A DNA stretch of 32,543 nt from Planctomycetota bacterium (GCA_016935485.1 JAFGQW010000123.1:1-32543); one strand, 5' to 3'. Shown: positions 7,282 to 15,899, counted from the stretch's first letter. Notes: generated from the sequence alone by a model not told the origin. Translations and numbers: made by a program.

Positions 7282-10200
7282 ATGGGTGCGTTTGCCCGGC
7301 TCGGTCCGGCGATTCTCGTCGTTGCGCTTCTTGCGGTCTCGGTCGCGGCCCAGCCGCCGCCACGCCCGGCCGGTGCCCCCGTCGCCGCACCGCTCGCGCA
7401 CACGGAGACCTGCCCGCGCGACTGTCCCGCCTGCGCCCGCGCCATCGAGCGCGGCCTCGCATTCGTCGCGGCGCGCCAGCTCGGCGATGGCGGCTGGGGC
7501 AAGGACAAGGCCGTCCCGGTCTACAGCCTCGTGAACGGGCTGGCGCTGCTGGCCGAGGGGAGCACCACGGCACAGGGCCGGTACCGCGCGCAGGTCAAGC
7601 GCTTCGTCGACTGGCTGCTCGGCGCCGTGCCGGAGAGCGGCGCGATCGGCGCCGGCGACTTCATGGAGACCTGGCAGGTGGCGTTCGCGACGCTCGCGCT
7701 CGCGGCGATCCACCAGCGGGAGCCAATCGACGGGGTTCGCGTGCGCCTCGAGGGCCTCGGCCGGCGGCTTGCGGCGCTGCAGCGACCGTCCGGCGGCTGG
7801 TTTCACGGCGGCCGGCCGCACGCGAACTACTCGACGGATCTCGTCGCCGCCACGAACCTGGCGGCGATCGCTCTGTGCGCGCTCCGGCGCGAGGGGATCG
7901 CCTTCGACGAGACCCTGCTGGACCGCGCGGTCGCGCACTACGGCGTGATGCAGAATCCAGACGGGGGCTTCTCCTACGGCACTGCCGCCCACATGGAGAA
8001 GCTCAAGCGCTCGGAGGGCGGGCGCACCGCCGGCGCGCTGTACGCGCTGCGGCTGATGAGCCGCGGCGAGACGGAGCTGGCCCGCAAGGCGCAGGACTGG
8101 ATCGATCGGAACTTCGAGACCCTCCACGGCGACTCCGTGCACGGCGCGTTCCCGGAGTGCTTCTGGATCTCCTCGATGCTGTGCTCCCACCTCGGCGGGA
8201 CCTTCGCGCAGCGCTACCAGCAGGCCTACCTCCGGCCGCTCGTGAAGCTCGCGGACCTCCAGGCGGACGGCCGCATCCAGCGCGCGCCCGAGCCGCTCGC
8301 CGCGGAGCCGGGCAACGAGGACCTGGCGAAGTTCCGCAAGTTCGGCTTCAGCAGCATCGCGTACGACACGGCGCTCGGGCTGCTGGCGCTGCTCCATCCC
8401 TTTGGCCGCCTGTCCTTCGACCCCGGACCGCCGCCGGAGGTCCGCGGCGACCTCGTCCGCCGCGCCGCCGAGTGGCTGCTGGCCGAGCGGGACGCGGCGA
8501 CGGGAAGCTGGACCGCACTCTTCGGCGGCGAATCGGCGGACATCACGCTCACGAGCCTCGCCGCACTCGCCTTCCTGGCCGGCGGCAGCACGCCGCGGGC
8601 CGGTCCTCACCAGGAGGTCGTCGCGCGCGCGGTCGACTACGTGCGCGCAGCGGCCCGGAGCTACCGGTCGCACTGGACCTTCCAGCAGCCCTTCGCGATC
8701 CTGCTGCTGAGCGAAGTGCACCGGATCGATCCGAAGGAGCCGCTCCAGAAGACGATCCGGGACCTCCTCGACGAGGCCCGCCGCTATCAGAACGACGACG
8801 GCGGCTGGACCTACGGCGACCCGCGGAAGCTTCCTTTCGGCTCGAACATGGCTTCCGCATACTGCGTGGCGCTGGCCATGGCCCATGCGAAGGAGTGCGG
8901 CCTGCCGGTTCCCGAGGACTCCTTCGCGCGCGCGCTCGCCTACCTCCGCACATTCCTCAATCCCGACGGCGGCTTTCGCTACCACCAGGAGACGCAGTTC
9001 GTCTCCACGGCCGGAGCGCTCGCCACGTTCCTCGTGGCCGGCGAGCACGGCGCGATCGTCGACGCCGCCGTGCCCCACTTCCGGCGGGCGGCCATCGCCT
9101 ACACGGCCGGCGGATCGGCCGGCCATCTCGAGGGACACTTCATCGACGCGTTCGCGCTGGTGTACGGCACGATCGCGGCGCATCGCATCGGCGGCGAGAC
9201 CGCGGCCCGGTGGGACCGCGAGCTGCTGCGGCGGCTGAGTCCGGCGCAGGACCCGGCCGGCTGGTGGCGGCTCGAGACCGAGCCGCGACGCGCGGAGACT
9301 CCGCTCGCCGGGAAGCTCGACACGATCGCCGCCCTCTTCGCGCTCTCCGCCCCCGGCGACCGCATCCACCTCCTGCGTCCCGCGCGCCCGCGCGAGATCC
9401 CGCGGCAACCGGGCGAGGCGGCCGTCTCACCGCCAGCTGCTGCGGACGCACCGACGCGGCCGCCGCCCCAGGACGCCGCAGCGAAGCGCCGGGTCCGTCT
9501 GGCCCTCGGCCAGGCGTTTCTCGCCGGAGAGGGCCGCGCCGCCTTCCTCGCACGCCTCGACCAGGCCGGTCTTTGCGACGAGGACTGGATCGACATCGCC
9601 TGGCTCGTTCCCGGCGAGGAGCGATACCTCGGCGTGCTCCTGTCCCGCACGCCCGCCGCGCTCGAGCGCATGAGCGACGCGGAGTTCGCAGCCTTCCGCG
9701 CGCAGTGGTCCGCGAGCGCCGACCGTGCCTACCGCCGCTGGCACCCCCTGCCGGGCGAGCTCACCGGCTACGGCACCGAGCGCCAGCGGAACCGCGCTCT
9801 CGAGACGACCTGGATTCTCCTCCACGCGGCGACCGGGGCCGAGTTCCTCGAGCGCGTGCAGGACCGCATCGGCGACGCCGCGAGCCCGCTCTCGAGCGGA
9901 AAGGACAGTCTCGCGCTCCTCTTCCACCCGAAGAGCGGCGGTCCGACCCTGTACGGCCTGTCCGCCGCAGCCATCGCCGGTCTGACCGAGGCGCAGTTCC
10001 ATCTCTGGCGCGCGCGCTTCCTCCGCTGGGTAGAGCTCCACGTCCCCGGCCAGTCCGACGTCGCTCGCTTCGCGACCCTGTCCGACGAGGAGTTCGAATC
10101 GCACTTCCGGGAGATGCGCGAGCGTTACCAGCGCCTCGCTCTCCGGAATACGCTTCGCCGATTCCAGGAGCAGACCGGCCTCGGGATCGCGCGGCCGCGG

Positions 10201-10434
10201 TTTGCCGCCGGCGAGACCGCCGCCACGCTCGCCGCGGTCACGCCCGATTCCCCGGCGGCCGCTGCCGGCCTGCAGGCTGGGGACACCGTGGTGCGCGTCG
10301 AGGACGAGGCCACGCCGGAGTGGGACGACCTCATCTACCGGATCGGCACCTACCGGCCCGGCTCGTCCGTCCGGCTCGAAGTCAGGCGCGGCACGGCGTC
10401 CGTCGTCGCGATCCTCGCCCTGCCGGGGCCTTGA
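7282..10434 (+). CDS. Secreted squalene-cyclase-like repeat protein with C-terminal PDZ domain
   Basis: The protein has 1050 residues. A signal peptide (MGAFARLGPAILVVALLAVS, cleavage near VAAQ-PPP) predicts export. A Cys motif, C44-X3-C48-X2-C51 (CPRDCPAC), opens the first domain. The body is an alpha/alpha toroid of the prenyltransferase/squalene-oxidase type, with repeated QxxDGGW-like turns: QLGDGGWGKD, LQRPSGGW, MQNPDGGF (from residue 223), YQNDDGGWTYGD (from 502) and LNPDGGFRY (from 559). The DxDD acid motif of true class II terpene cyclases was not seen, so terpene chemistry is unlikely. Residues from about 967 to the end form a PDZ domain (VTPDSPAAAAGLQAGDTVVR). Its stop overlaps the next promoter. 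The role is unknown; PDZ suggests a periplasmic protein-binding scaffold. The start was chosen by promoter, GGAG and signal peptide. Confidence 0.88.
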   Translation: MGAFARLGPAILVVALLAVSVAAQPPPRPAGAPVAAPLAHTETCPRDCPACARAIERGLAFVAARQLGDGGWGKDKAVPVYSLVNGLALLAEGSTTAQGRYRAQVKRFVDWLLGAVPESGAIGAGDFMETWQVAFATLALAAIHQREPIDGVRVRLEGLGRRLAALQRPSGGWFHGGRPHANYSTDLVAATNLAAIALCALRREGIAFDETLLDRAVAHYGVMQNPDGGFSYGTAAHMEKLKRSEGGRTAGALYALRLMSRGETELARKAQDWIDRNFETLHGDSVHGAFPECFWISSMLCSHLGGTFAQRYQQAYLRPLVKLADLQADGRIQRAPEPLAAEPGNEDLAKFRKFGFSSIAYDTALGLLALLHPFGRLSFDPGPPPEVRGDLVRRAAEWLLAERDAATGSWTALFGGESADITLTSLAALAFLAGGSTPRAGPHQEVVARAVDYVRAAARSYRSHWTFQQPFAILLLSEVHRIDPKEPLQKTIRDLLDEARRYQNDDGGWTYGDPRKLPFGSNMASAYCVALAMAHAKECGLPVPEDSFARALAYLRTFLNPDGGFRYHQETQFVSTAGALATFLVAGEHGAIVDAAVPHFRRAAIAYTAGGSAGHLEGHFIDAFALVYGTIAAHRIGGETAARWDRELLRRLSPAQDPAGWWRLETEPRRAETPLAGKLDTIAALFALSAPGDRIHLLRPARPREIPRQPGEAAVSPPAAADAPTRPPPQDAAAKRRVRLALGQAFLAGEGRAAFLARLDQAGLCDEDWIDIAWLVPGEERYLGVLLSRTPAALERMSDAEFAAFRAQWSASADRAYRRWHPLPGELTGYGTERQRNRALETTWILLHAATGAEFLERVQDRIGDAASPLSSGKDSLALLFHPKSGGPTLYGLSAAAIAGLTEAQFHLWRARFLRWVELHVPGQSDVARFATLSDEEFESHFREMRERYQRLALRNTLRRFQEQTGLGIARPRFAAGETAATLAAVTPDSPAAAAGLQAGDTVVRVEDEATPEWDDLIYRIGTYRPGSSVRLEVRRGTASVVAILALPGP

Positions 10435-10459
10435 CCCCGCCCCGAGCCCCCGATACGCT
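10431..10459 (+). promoter_or_regulatory. Predicted promoter of the PIN toxin pair
   Basis: TTGACC-N17-TACGCT matches the best promoters of the window. The -35 box overlaps the TGA stop of the squalene-cyclase-like gene. The leader to the ATG at 10660 is long (about 195 nt). A second possible -10 box, TAGACT (10574-10579), lies closer but has no good -35. Confidence 0.5.
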
Positions 10460-10502
10460 CCCCGGCGGGCCAGAACCGCGCTGGTTTGTCCTTTCCGCTC
10501 GG
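10431..10502 (+). repeat. Copy 2 of the promoter-leader repeat
   Basis: This stretch aligns gap-free to 2259-2330 (54 of 72 identical by hand). It contains TTGACC (10431-10436), a 17-bp spacer and TACGCT (10454-10459), then the shared block GAACCGCG (10473-10480) and GGTTTGTCCTTTCCGCT (10483-10499). A third, more diverged version lies at 17699-17767 with the same spacing. Confidence 0.6.
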
Positions 10503-10659
10503 GCAATCCTCTCCCACGCCGGCGCCCCACGGCCGCTTCCCACACCCCTCGTGTCCCGAAGCGCCGGGCATGGTAGACTGGTCGCACCGGGCGCCGCACT
10601 GTGACCCGGGATTACTGCAGAACTGCCCAACAGGAAGTCACGCCGAAGAAGAGCGACGG

Positions 10660-11145
10660 ATGACGAAACCCGCGGTGTACCTCGAAACCACCGTGATCGG
10701 CTACGCTACGTCGCGGCCCAGCCGGGATCTGGTCGTCGCTGCGCGTCAGCAGATCACGCACGAGTGGTTCGCTCTTCGGGCCTCCACGTACGAGCTCTTC
10801 ATCTCGCAGCTGGTTGCCACCGAGGCCTCGGCCGGAGACGAGAACGCGGCGCGAGAGAGGGCAGCATTCCTGGAGGGGATCGCGCGGCTTCGCGTCACGA
10901 ATGCAGCCGGCGAGCTTGCGGCGCGACTCGTCGAGAGCGGCGTCATCCCCAGGACGGCCGCCGAGGATGCTCTGCACATCGCGGTGGCGACGGTCCACGG
11001 TGTAGACTACCTCCTGAGCTGGAACTGCAGGCATATCGCGAACGCGACGATGCGGCAGGCAATCGAATGTGCATGCAGGGAGGCCGGGTACGAGCCACCC
11101 GTCATCTGCACGCCCGAGGAGTTAATGGATGACACCCCGCGTTGA
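10660..11145 (+). CDS. PIN-domain (VapC-like) toxin
   Basis: This 161-residue protein is a PIN-domain nuclease of the VapC-like toxin group, expected to cleave RNA with Mg ions. Its opening VYLETTVIGYATSRPSRDL has the first acidic residue of the PIN site in the variant YLETTVIGY form (Glu instead of Asp). The second acid falls in QLVATEAS and the C-terminal acid cluster in TAAEDALHIAVATVHGVDYL, with LLSWNCRHIAN closing the fold. Length is normal for this subgroup. The next gene, starting 17 bp before this stop, encodes a small basic helical protein found beside such toxins, so the order is toxin first, antitoxin second. The start at 10660 has only a weak AAGAG-like ribosome-binding site. Confidence 0.85.
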   Translation: MTKPAVYLETTVIGYATSRPSRDLVVAARQQITHEWFALRASTYELFISQLVATEASAGDENAARERAAFLEGIARLRVTNAAGELAARLVESGVIPRTAAEDALHIAVATVHGVDYLLSWNCRHIANATMRQAIECACREAGYEPPVICTPEELMDDTPR

Positions 11146-11320
11146 TGATGAGATCGTCGCTGCCATTCGACGCCATCGGCAAGCTCATGCCGAGTCGCTC
11201 GGCTACGACCTGAAGCGGATCACCGGGGATCTTCAGCGGCGGGAGAGGGAGTCCAGCGCTCCCGTGGTGGAACGTCCGCCCCGCAAGCCACAAGTCGTAT
11301 CCAAGCGGTCCTCGGCCTGA
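11129..11320 (+). CDS. Probable antitoxin partner of the PIN toxin
   Basis: This 63-residue protein reads VDDEIVAAIRRHRQAHAESL then GYDLKRITGDLQRRERES and ends in a Pro/Arg/Ser-rich tail. This pattern (DxIVxEIRRxRxxxAxxxxYDLxxIxxDLxxRQxES) is a small family encoded next to PIN-type toxins, probably the antitoxin. The gene starts inside the toxin coding region (17-bp overlap), and GAGGAG about ten bases upstream can act as ribosome-binding site. Translational coupling with the toxin is likely. The family role is inferred from neighbours and not from a proven mechanism. Confidence 0.72.
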   Translation: MTPRVDDEIVAAIRRHRQAHAESLGYDLKRITGDLQRRERESSAPVVERPPRKPQVVSKRSSA

Positions 11321-11444
11321 GAAGCCGATCTTCCACGGTGCCGCCCTGACCCGTTCGAAACCGTTCCCCATCGCACGCGACCTCTCGCCCCGAAGGGCGA
11401 GATCGAGTGTCACACGCCCAGGCCGCTCCCGAACGTACGCGTCC

Positions 11445-11609
11445 ACCTCGCGCTATCGCCGCCGCCGTCCCGAGCGCACCGCGCTCGACCGCGTGATGCA
11501 GCAGCATCTGGAGACCTCCGCCGCCCGGGTGGAGGCCCTGGCCACGACCGCCCCGTGGCCGGCCTTCCTCCTGCGCGAGTTCCTCGCTTTCCTCACCGGG
11601 TCGCCACCT
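11445..11609 (+). pseudogene. IS91-family (Y2) transposase, N-terminal remnant
   Basis: The plus strand reads SRYRRRRPERTALDRVMQQH, then LETSAARVEALATTAPWPAF and LLREFLAFLTGS. This matches the N-terminal zinc-binding region of IS91 transposases (YxPRxPExTxLYxVVQxHLExFLAxxE...LPxFVxREFxAFLxCG). The Cys-rich part that should follow is missing. No start codon or promoter remains. Together with the central and C-terminal pieces elsewhere in the window, all in plus orientation, it shows decay and dispersal of this element family. Confidence 0.68.
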
Positions 11610-11814
11610 GGAGCTGGCCTCCCGGGCCGGCGGCAGCGCGGAGAATGCTCCGTTCGATCGAGATCACCAGCTGGCGGCCGCTTCGCTCCACCGTCAAGGA
11701 GAGCGGCCTCTGGGAGCCGACGAGCAGGCGCTGCATGTCCAGGAAGCCCGCGAAGAGCTTCCCTCCCTCTCCCACGATCAGGAGCGCTCGGCTCATGGCG
11801 AACGACCCTTCCAC
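11593..11814 (-). other. Coding-like minus-strand ORF of unknown family
   Basis: A frame of 73 codons reads MSRALLIVGEGGKLFAGFLD, then MQRLLVGSQRPLSLTVERSG and RQLVISIERSILR. The composition and alternating hydrophobic pattern look like a small beta-rich protein, and the frame stays protein-like for about 20 codons before the ATG. There is no recognisable ribosome-binding site or family. It could be a short gene or the remnant of a longer one. Confidence 0.3.
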
Positions 11815-12023
11815 GATCCACGTTTCGGCCGTGGTCGAGACTATCCCCCCGGTGGGCGCCGGTCAAGCCGAGGATGGCGTGACGATGCCGGGACACCGGT
11901 GGTCGCCGTGGGGTCGGCACGCGCGAACACCACGGCCCCGCCGCCTCCCGACCAGTGCCAGGCGCGCGACCACGACGGCACCGTGCTCTACCGCCTGTGC
12001 CGCCCGCGTGCCGCACGGTCGAC
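11815..12023. other. Gap sequence without a gene
   Basis: I see no gene here. The block CCCGCGTGCCGCACG near 12003-12017 recurs at about 17780-17794, where it forms one arm of a leader hairpin, but no partner arm is present here. Confidence 0.35.
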
Positions 12024-12052
12024 TTGCCGGCCGGCGATCCATTCGGGAGAAT
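12024..12052 (+). promoter_or_regulatory. Predicted promoter of the subtilisin-like protease
   Basis: TTGCCG (12024-12029) and GAGAAT (12047-12052) are 17 bp apart. The leader to the ATG at 12177 would be about 118 nt. Confidence 0.38.
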
Positions 12053-12176
12053 GGGGCGCACGGGGATCCCGCATCGCGGCGCCGGATCGGGACCGGTAGC
12101 GGCCCCGCCCGCGCGCCCTCAGTGCGACGGACCATCCGTTCGCACGTCCACCGGATCCAGAGGAAGTCGCCATCCG

Positions 12177-13634
12177 ATGAAGCCAGGCGTCCTCGCGCTC
12201 GCATCGTTGCTGGTGCTCCCGCTCGGCGCGTCCGGACAGGAGGAGTGGGCGTACTACCTGGTGCTGGGCAAGAGCCAGCTGCTCGCCGACGGAGGGGCGT
12301 TCGCGGAGTTCCAGAAGGAGAACGGAGGACTCCCGGCGGCGGAGCTCCGCAAGAAGACGATCGCCCGTTTGAAGGCGATCGCCGCTCAGGAGCAGCCGGG
12401 GTTGCTCGCGGCGCTCGGCTCGCCGCGGGATGTGCGCCCGCTCTGGATCGTGAACGCCGTGGTGGTGCCGCTTTCCCAGACGAAAGCGCGCGCGGCACAG
12501 GCGCTCGAGTGCGTGCGATGGGTCTACCCGGCGGAGTATTTCCCCTGGGAGGAGGGCGGCGCCGGCAAGGTCGCCGAGGTGCTGTCTCGGACGAAACGCG
12601 AGCCGTTCGCGATCGGGAGGAAGAGGATCCCGTGGAACCTCAAGGAGCTGAACGTGCCCGCGGTATGGAAGAGCCTCAAGGTCACGGGGGAGGGCGTGGT
12701 CGTCACGTCGTTCGACGAAGGTCTCAACTACCGGCACCGGGACCTGCGAAAGAACATGTGGTTGAACTCCGACGAGATCCCGAACAACGGCAAGGACGAC
12801 GACCAGAACGGCCTGGTCGATGATCTCTACGGTTTCGACTTCACGCGGATGAAGGCCGAGGTGCTGGATGCCGGCCCGGACCAGCACGGGACCTTGACCT
12901 CGTGCCTCATCGTGGGCGACGGCACGGGCGGACAGGTCACCGGCGTCGCGCCGCGGGCCGAGCTCATGGCGGTTCGCGCGGAGGGAGGAGCGTACCTGGC
13001 CGCCCGCGCCTTCCAGTACGCCCTGGAGGAAGGCGCTCGGGTGGTCAACATGAGCTTCAGCATCCCCGATCTCGGGGAGACGCGCGGCCTGTGGCGGATG
13101 ATGGCCGAGCACGCCACCTGTGCGGGGATGGTCCTCGTGTCGGGCGCCGGGAACTTCCGCCAGGACGCCGACGTGCCGGAGCAGATTCGCATCCCGGAGG
13201 GCATCCCCTGCGTCATCTGTGTGGGCGGCGTGGACGAGCACAGACGACTCGCGCCTTTCTCCAGCACGGGACCCGTCGAGTGGAAGAGCGTCAAGCTCTA
13301 CCAGGACTTCCCCCTGCCCCGCGGCCTCGTGAAGCCGGATGTGGTGGCGTTTCCCGGACCGCGGCTCGGGCTGGTCGGCACGGACGACGACGCCTCGTAC
13401 CTGGACGACGGCAACCTGCGCCAGGGCAACTCGCTCAGCGGTCCGCAGGTGGCCGGCGTCTGTGCGCTGATGCTCTCCGCGAATCCGGACCTCCCGCCGT
13501 GGCGGGTCAAGGAGCTGCTCGAGAGCACGGCCCGGGACCTGGTTCCGCGCGGCAAGGACAACGAGACCGGGGCGGGCCTCGTGAACGCGTTCAAGGCGGT
13601 CCAGGCCGCGATCCGGGAACGCAAGCGCCGGTGA
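12177..13634 (+). CDS. Secreted subtilisin-like (S8) serine protease
   Basis: The protein has 485 residues. A signal peptide (MKPGVLALASLLVLPLGASG) precedes a propeptide-like segment to about residue 165. The S8 catalytic domain has all key residues. Asp180 is in VVVTSFDEGLNYRHRDL, His237 in GPDQHGTLTS, oxyanion Asn326 in VSGAGNF, and Ser419 in GNSLSGPQVAGV. The serine motif differs from the usual GTSMAxP by having NSLSGP. After Asp180 comes an acidic stretch, NNGKDDDQNGLVDDLYGFDF, typical of subtilases with a Ca-binding insertion. It is predicted to cleave proteins outside the cytoplasm. The ATG at 12177 is preceded by GAGGAAG ten bases upstream. It is monocistronic; the next gene has its own promoter. 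Confidence 0.92.
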   Translation: MKPGVLALASLLVLPLGASGQEEWAYYLVLGKSQLLADGGAFAEFQKENGGLPAAELRKKTIARLKAIAAQEQPGLLAALGSPRDVRPLWIVNAVVVPLSQTKARAAQALECVRWVYPAEYFPWEEGGAGKVAEVLSRTKREPFAIGRKRIPWNLKELNVPAVWKSLKVTGEGVVVTSFDEGLNYRHRDLRKNMWLNSDEIPNNGKDDDQNGLVDDLYGFDFTRMKAEVLDAGPDQHGTLTSCLIVGDGTGGQVTGVAPRAELMAVRAEGGAYLAARAFQYALEEGARVVNMSFSIPDLGETRGLWRMMAEHATCAGMVLVSGAGNFRQDADVPEQIRIPEGIPCVICVGGVDEHRRLAPFSSTGPVEWKSVKLYQDFPLPRGLVKPDVVAFPGPRLGLVGTDDDASYLDDGNLRQGNSLSGPQVAGVCALMLSANPDLPPWRVKELLESTARDLVPRGKDNETGAGLVNAFKAVQAAIRERKRR

Positions 13635-13749
13635 AGCGACCATGGGGATCGCGGTGGCAGGGCGTACGGTGCCAGAACCGGATTCTCGCGGTAGCCCTCC
13701 TGCCGCGCCAATCCGTGCCAGGGGAAGTTCGCGCGCTGCACGTCGCGCC

Positions 13750-13777
13750 TTGCCTCGTTCCTTCCCCCGCCTACAAT
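13750..13777 (+). promoter_or_regulatory. Predicted promoter of the lyase-like gene
   Basis: TTGCCT (13750-13755) and TACAAT (13772-13777) are 16 bp apart; the -10 box matches five of six bases. An ATG at 13776 lies inside the -10 box, which argues against it as a translation start. Confidence 0.5.
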
Positions 13778-13847
13778 GGCGTGCGGCGGGCCGCGGCCCA
13801 CGGATGGCCGCGTCCCCGCGGCCGGCACTTTCGGGACGGAGGTCGCC

Positions 13848-15899
13848 GTGAAGACCGTGATCGCGCTGTTTAGCCTGTGGCTGGCCGCGCATCCGTCATG
13901 GGCCGGAGATCGCGGTGATCTCGCGCCGGGCCCGCACCCGAAACTGCTGCTGACCGCGGCCCAGGTGGACGCCCTGCGGCTCCGCCTTCGCGAGAAGCCG
14001 TGGGTCGCCAAGGCGCTCGCCGCGGTGCTGAGCAACGCCGACGCCTGGATGGAACGTCCCATCAAGCTGCCGCCTCGCGGCGGCCAATGGTGGCATCACT
14101 ACACGTGCAAGAAGTGCGGCAGCACCCTCGAAACGCTCTCCGCCAGGGAGCACCGGTGCCCCACCTGCAGGAAGGTCTACACCGGGGAACCGTACGACAC
14201 CGTGATCCTCTCGCGCGAACACAGCGCTCTGGCCCAGGCGTGCCGGGACCTGGGGCTGGTCTACCAGCTTCGCCGCGAACCCCGCTACGCCGCCAAGGCC
14301 CGGGAGATCCTGCTCGCCTACGCTCGCCGCTATCTCCGGTACGAGCGGCATACCATTCATGGAGAAAACCGGGTGGGCGGCGGTCGCGTGGGCTCGCAGA
14401 CGCTCGACGAATCCGTCTGGTTGATCCCCATGGTGCAAGGGTGCGATCTGATCCACGAGGCCCTGACCCCGGAGGAGCGCAGGCAGATCGAGCACGGACT
14501 GCTCCGGCCGGCCGCCCAGACCATCCGCGACCACCGGATGGGCATTCACAACATCCAGTGCTGGAAGAACGCGGCCGTGGGTCTGGTCGGGCTCTACCTC
14601 GACGACCCGGAGCTGATCGACAGTGCCTTTCACTCCCGCCACGGCTACTTTCGCCAGATCGAGCGCGGCGTGCGGGCCGACGGCTCGTGGTTCGAGGGCG
14701 CGTGGGGCTACCACTTCTATACGCTCCGCGCCCTGGAGCCGCTGGTCGCCGCAGGGCTGAACAGCGGCATCGCGGTGGACGTGCCGGAGTACCGGGCGAT
14801 GTTCCTGGCGCCGCTCCGGCAAGCGCTGCCCAACCTGACGCTCCCGGGGTTGAACGACAGCCGGGACGTCGACCTGAGGCAGTGCCGCGAGGTGTTCGAG
14901 GCCGGCTACCAACGAAGCGGCGAGGCGGAGGTGCTGCGCGTGCTGCACGCCGGGCCGCGGGATTCGCTCCAGGCCGCGCTGTGGGGCATCGACACGTTGC
15001 CCCCGGCGCCGCCGTCGGTCGAGGCGAGCCGCAACAGCGAGGCGAGCGGGATCGCCGTGCTGCAGCTGGACGGCGGACCGGATGCGGTGTGCGTGATGAT
15101 GGACTACGGACCCCACGGCGGCGGCCACGGCCACCCGGACAAGCTGAGCGTGATCGTCTACGGCTACGGCAAGATCCGCGCTCTCGATCCCGGTTGCATC
15201 CGCTACGGCGCGCCGCTTCACGGTCAGTGGTACCGCCGGACCCTCAGCCACAACACCGTGGCCATGGACGGGCGCTCGCAGCGGTCCGCGACGGGAACGC
15301 TGCGCTATTTCCGCACCTCTCCGCCAGACGCCCCCCTGCGGTTCGCCGCGGTGTCGGCGACGGCCGATCCGGCGCTGCCCGGCGCCCGGTTTCGTCGCAG
15401 CCTGGCCTTGCTCGACGGCGGCATCCTGATCGACGTGGTGGAGGTCGAAAGCGAAACGAAGCACACCTTCGACTGGACCTTCCACTGTCGCGGCGCGCTC
15501 ACGTCCTCGCTGCACGGCAAGGCCGTGAAGCGGCTGGGCACCTCGGATGGGTACGAGATCCCGCGCGAGGTGCGCCTGGCCCGAACCGCGAAGCGATGGC
15601 GCGCCGTCTGGCAGGACGAAGGGGCCTCACTTGCCCTGGACATGGAGGCCGCACCCGACACCGAAGTCTTCACGGCCGTGGCCCCCGGCAATCCGGCCAC
15701 GGAGGAGGTGCCCATGGTCGTTGCCCGGCGGAAGGGCGAGAAGACCCACTTCGTGGCCGTGATGCAGCTCGCGGCCCGCCCCGCCAGCATCCCCTGGCGG
15801 ATCGAAACGAGCGGCGGGCTCGCGGTCGTGGTCGACACGCCGAACGGGGCCGTGACGTTTGCCGTCGAGAGCGGCGCAGTTTCGCGGGCCGCGCGATGA
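13848..15899 (+). CDS. Secreted heparinase II/III- or alginate-lyase-like polysaccharide lyase
   Basis: The protein has 683 residues from a GTG start preceded by GGAGG (13838-13842). A signal peptide (VKTVIALFSLWLAAHPSWA) directs export. The N-terminal alpha toroid contains a Cys4 knuckle (C87, C90, C104, C107; YTCKKCGS and HRCPTCRK). The catalytic-type motif GSWFEGAWGYHFYTLRAL follows (Tyr288, His289). The C-terminal beta-sandwich of the heparinase II/III type starts with HGGGHGHPDKLSVIVYG (His423, His427, His429) and TLSHNTVAMDG (His468, Asn469). These match the lyase families that cleave uronate polysaccharides (PL15/PL17-like). The protein is therefore expected to depolymerise an acidic polysaccharide by beta-elimination outside the cell; substrate is not readable. 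No sulfatase, transporter or other sugar gene is adjacent. Confidence 0.86.
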   Translation: MKTVIALFSLWLAAHPSWAGDRGDLAPGPHPKLLLTAAQVDALRLRLREKPWVAKALAAVLSNADAWMERPIKLPPRGGQWWHHYTCKKCGSTLETLSAREHRCPTCRKVYTGEPYDTVILSREHSALAQACRDLGLVYQLRREPRYAAKAREILLAYARRYLRYERHTIHGENRVGGGRVGSQTLDESVWLIPMVQGCDLIHEALTPEERRQIEHGLLRPAAQTIRDHRMGIHNIQCWKNAAVGLVGLYLDDPELIDSAFHSRHGYFRQIERGVRADGSWFEGAWGYHFYTLRALEPLVAAGLNSGIAVDVPEYRAMFLAPLRQALPNLTLPGLNDSRDVDLRQCREVFEAGYQRSGEAEVLRVLHAGPRDSLQAALWGIDTLPPAPPSVEASRNSEASGIAVLQLDGGPDAVCVMMDYGPHGGGHGHPDKLSVIVYGYGKIRALDPGCIRYGAPLHGQWYRRTLSHNTVAMDGRSQRSATGTLRYFRTSPPDAPLRFAAVSATADPALPGARFRRSLALLDGGILIDVVEVESETKHTFDWTFHCRGALTSSLHGKAVKRLGTSDGYEIPREVRLARTAKRWRAVWQDEGASLALDMEAAPDTEVFTAVAPGNPATEEVPMVVARRKGEKTHFVAVMQLAARPASIPWRIETSGGLAVVVDTPNGAVTFAVESGAVSRAAR

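Noticed and set aside
6508-9408. A minus-strand frame of 966 codons opposite the squalene-cyclase-like gene
   Set aside because: The composition is the complementary shadow of a clear gene with signal peptide, QW repeats and PDZ domain on the other strand.
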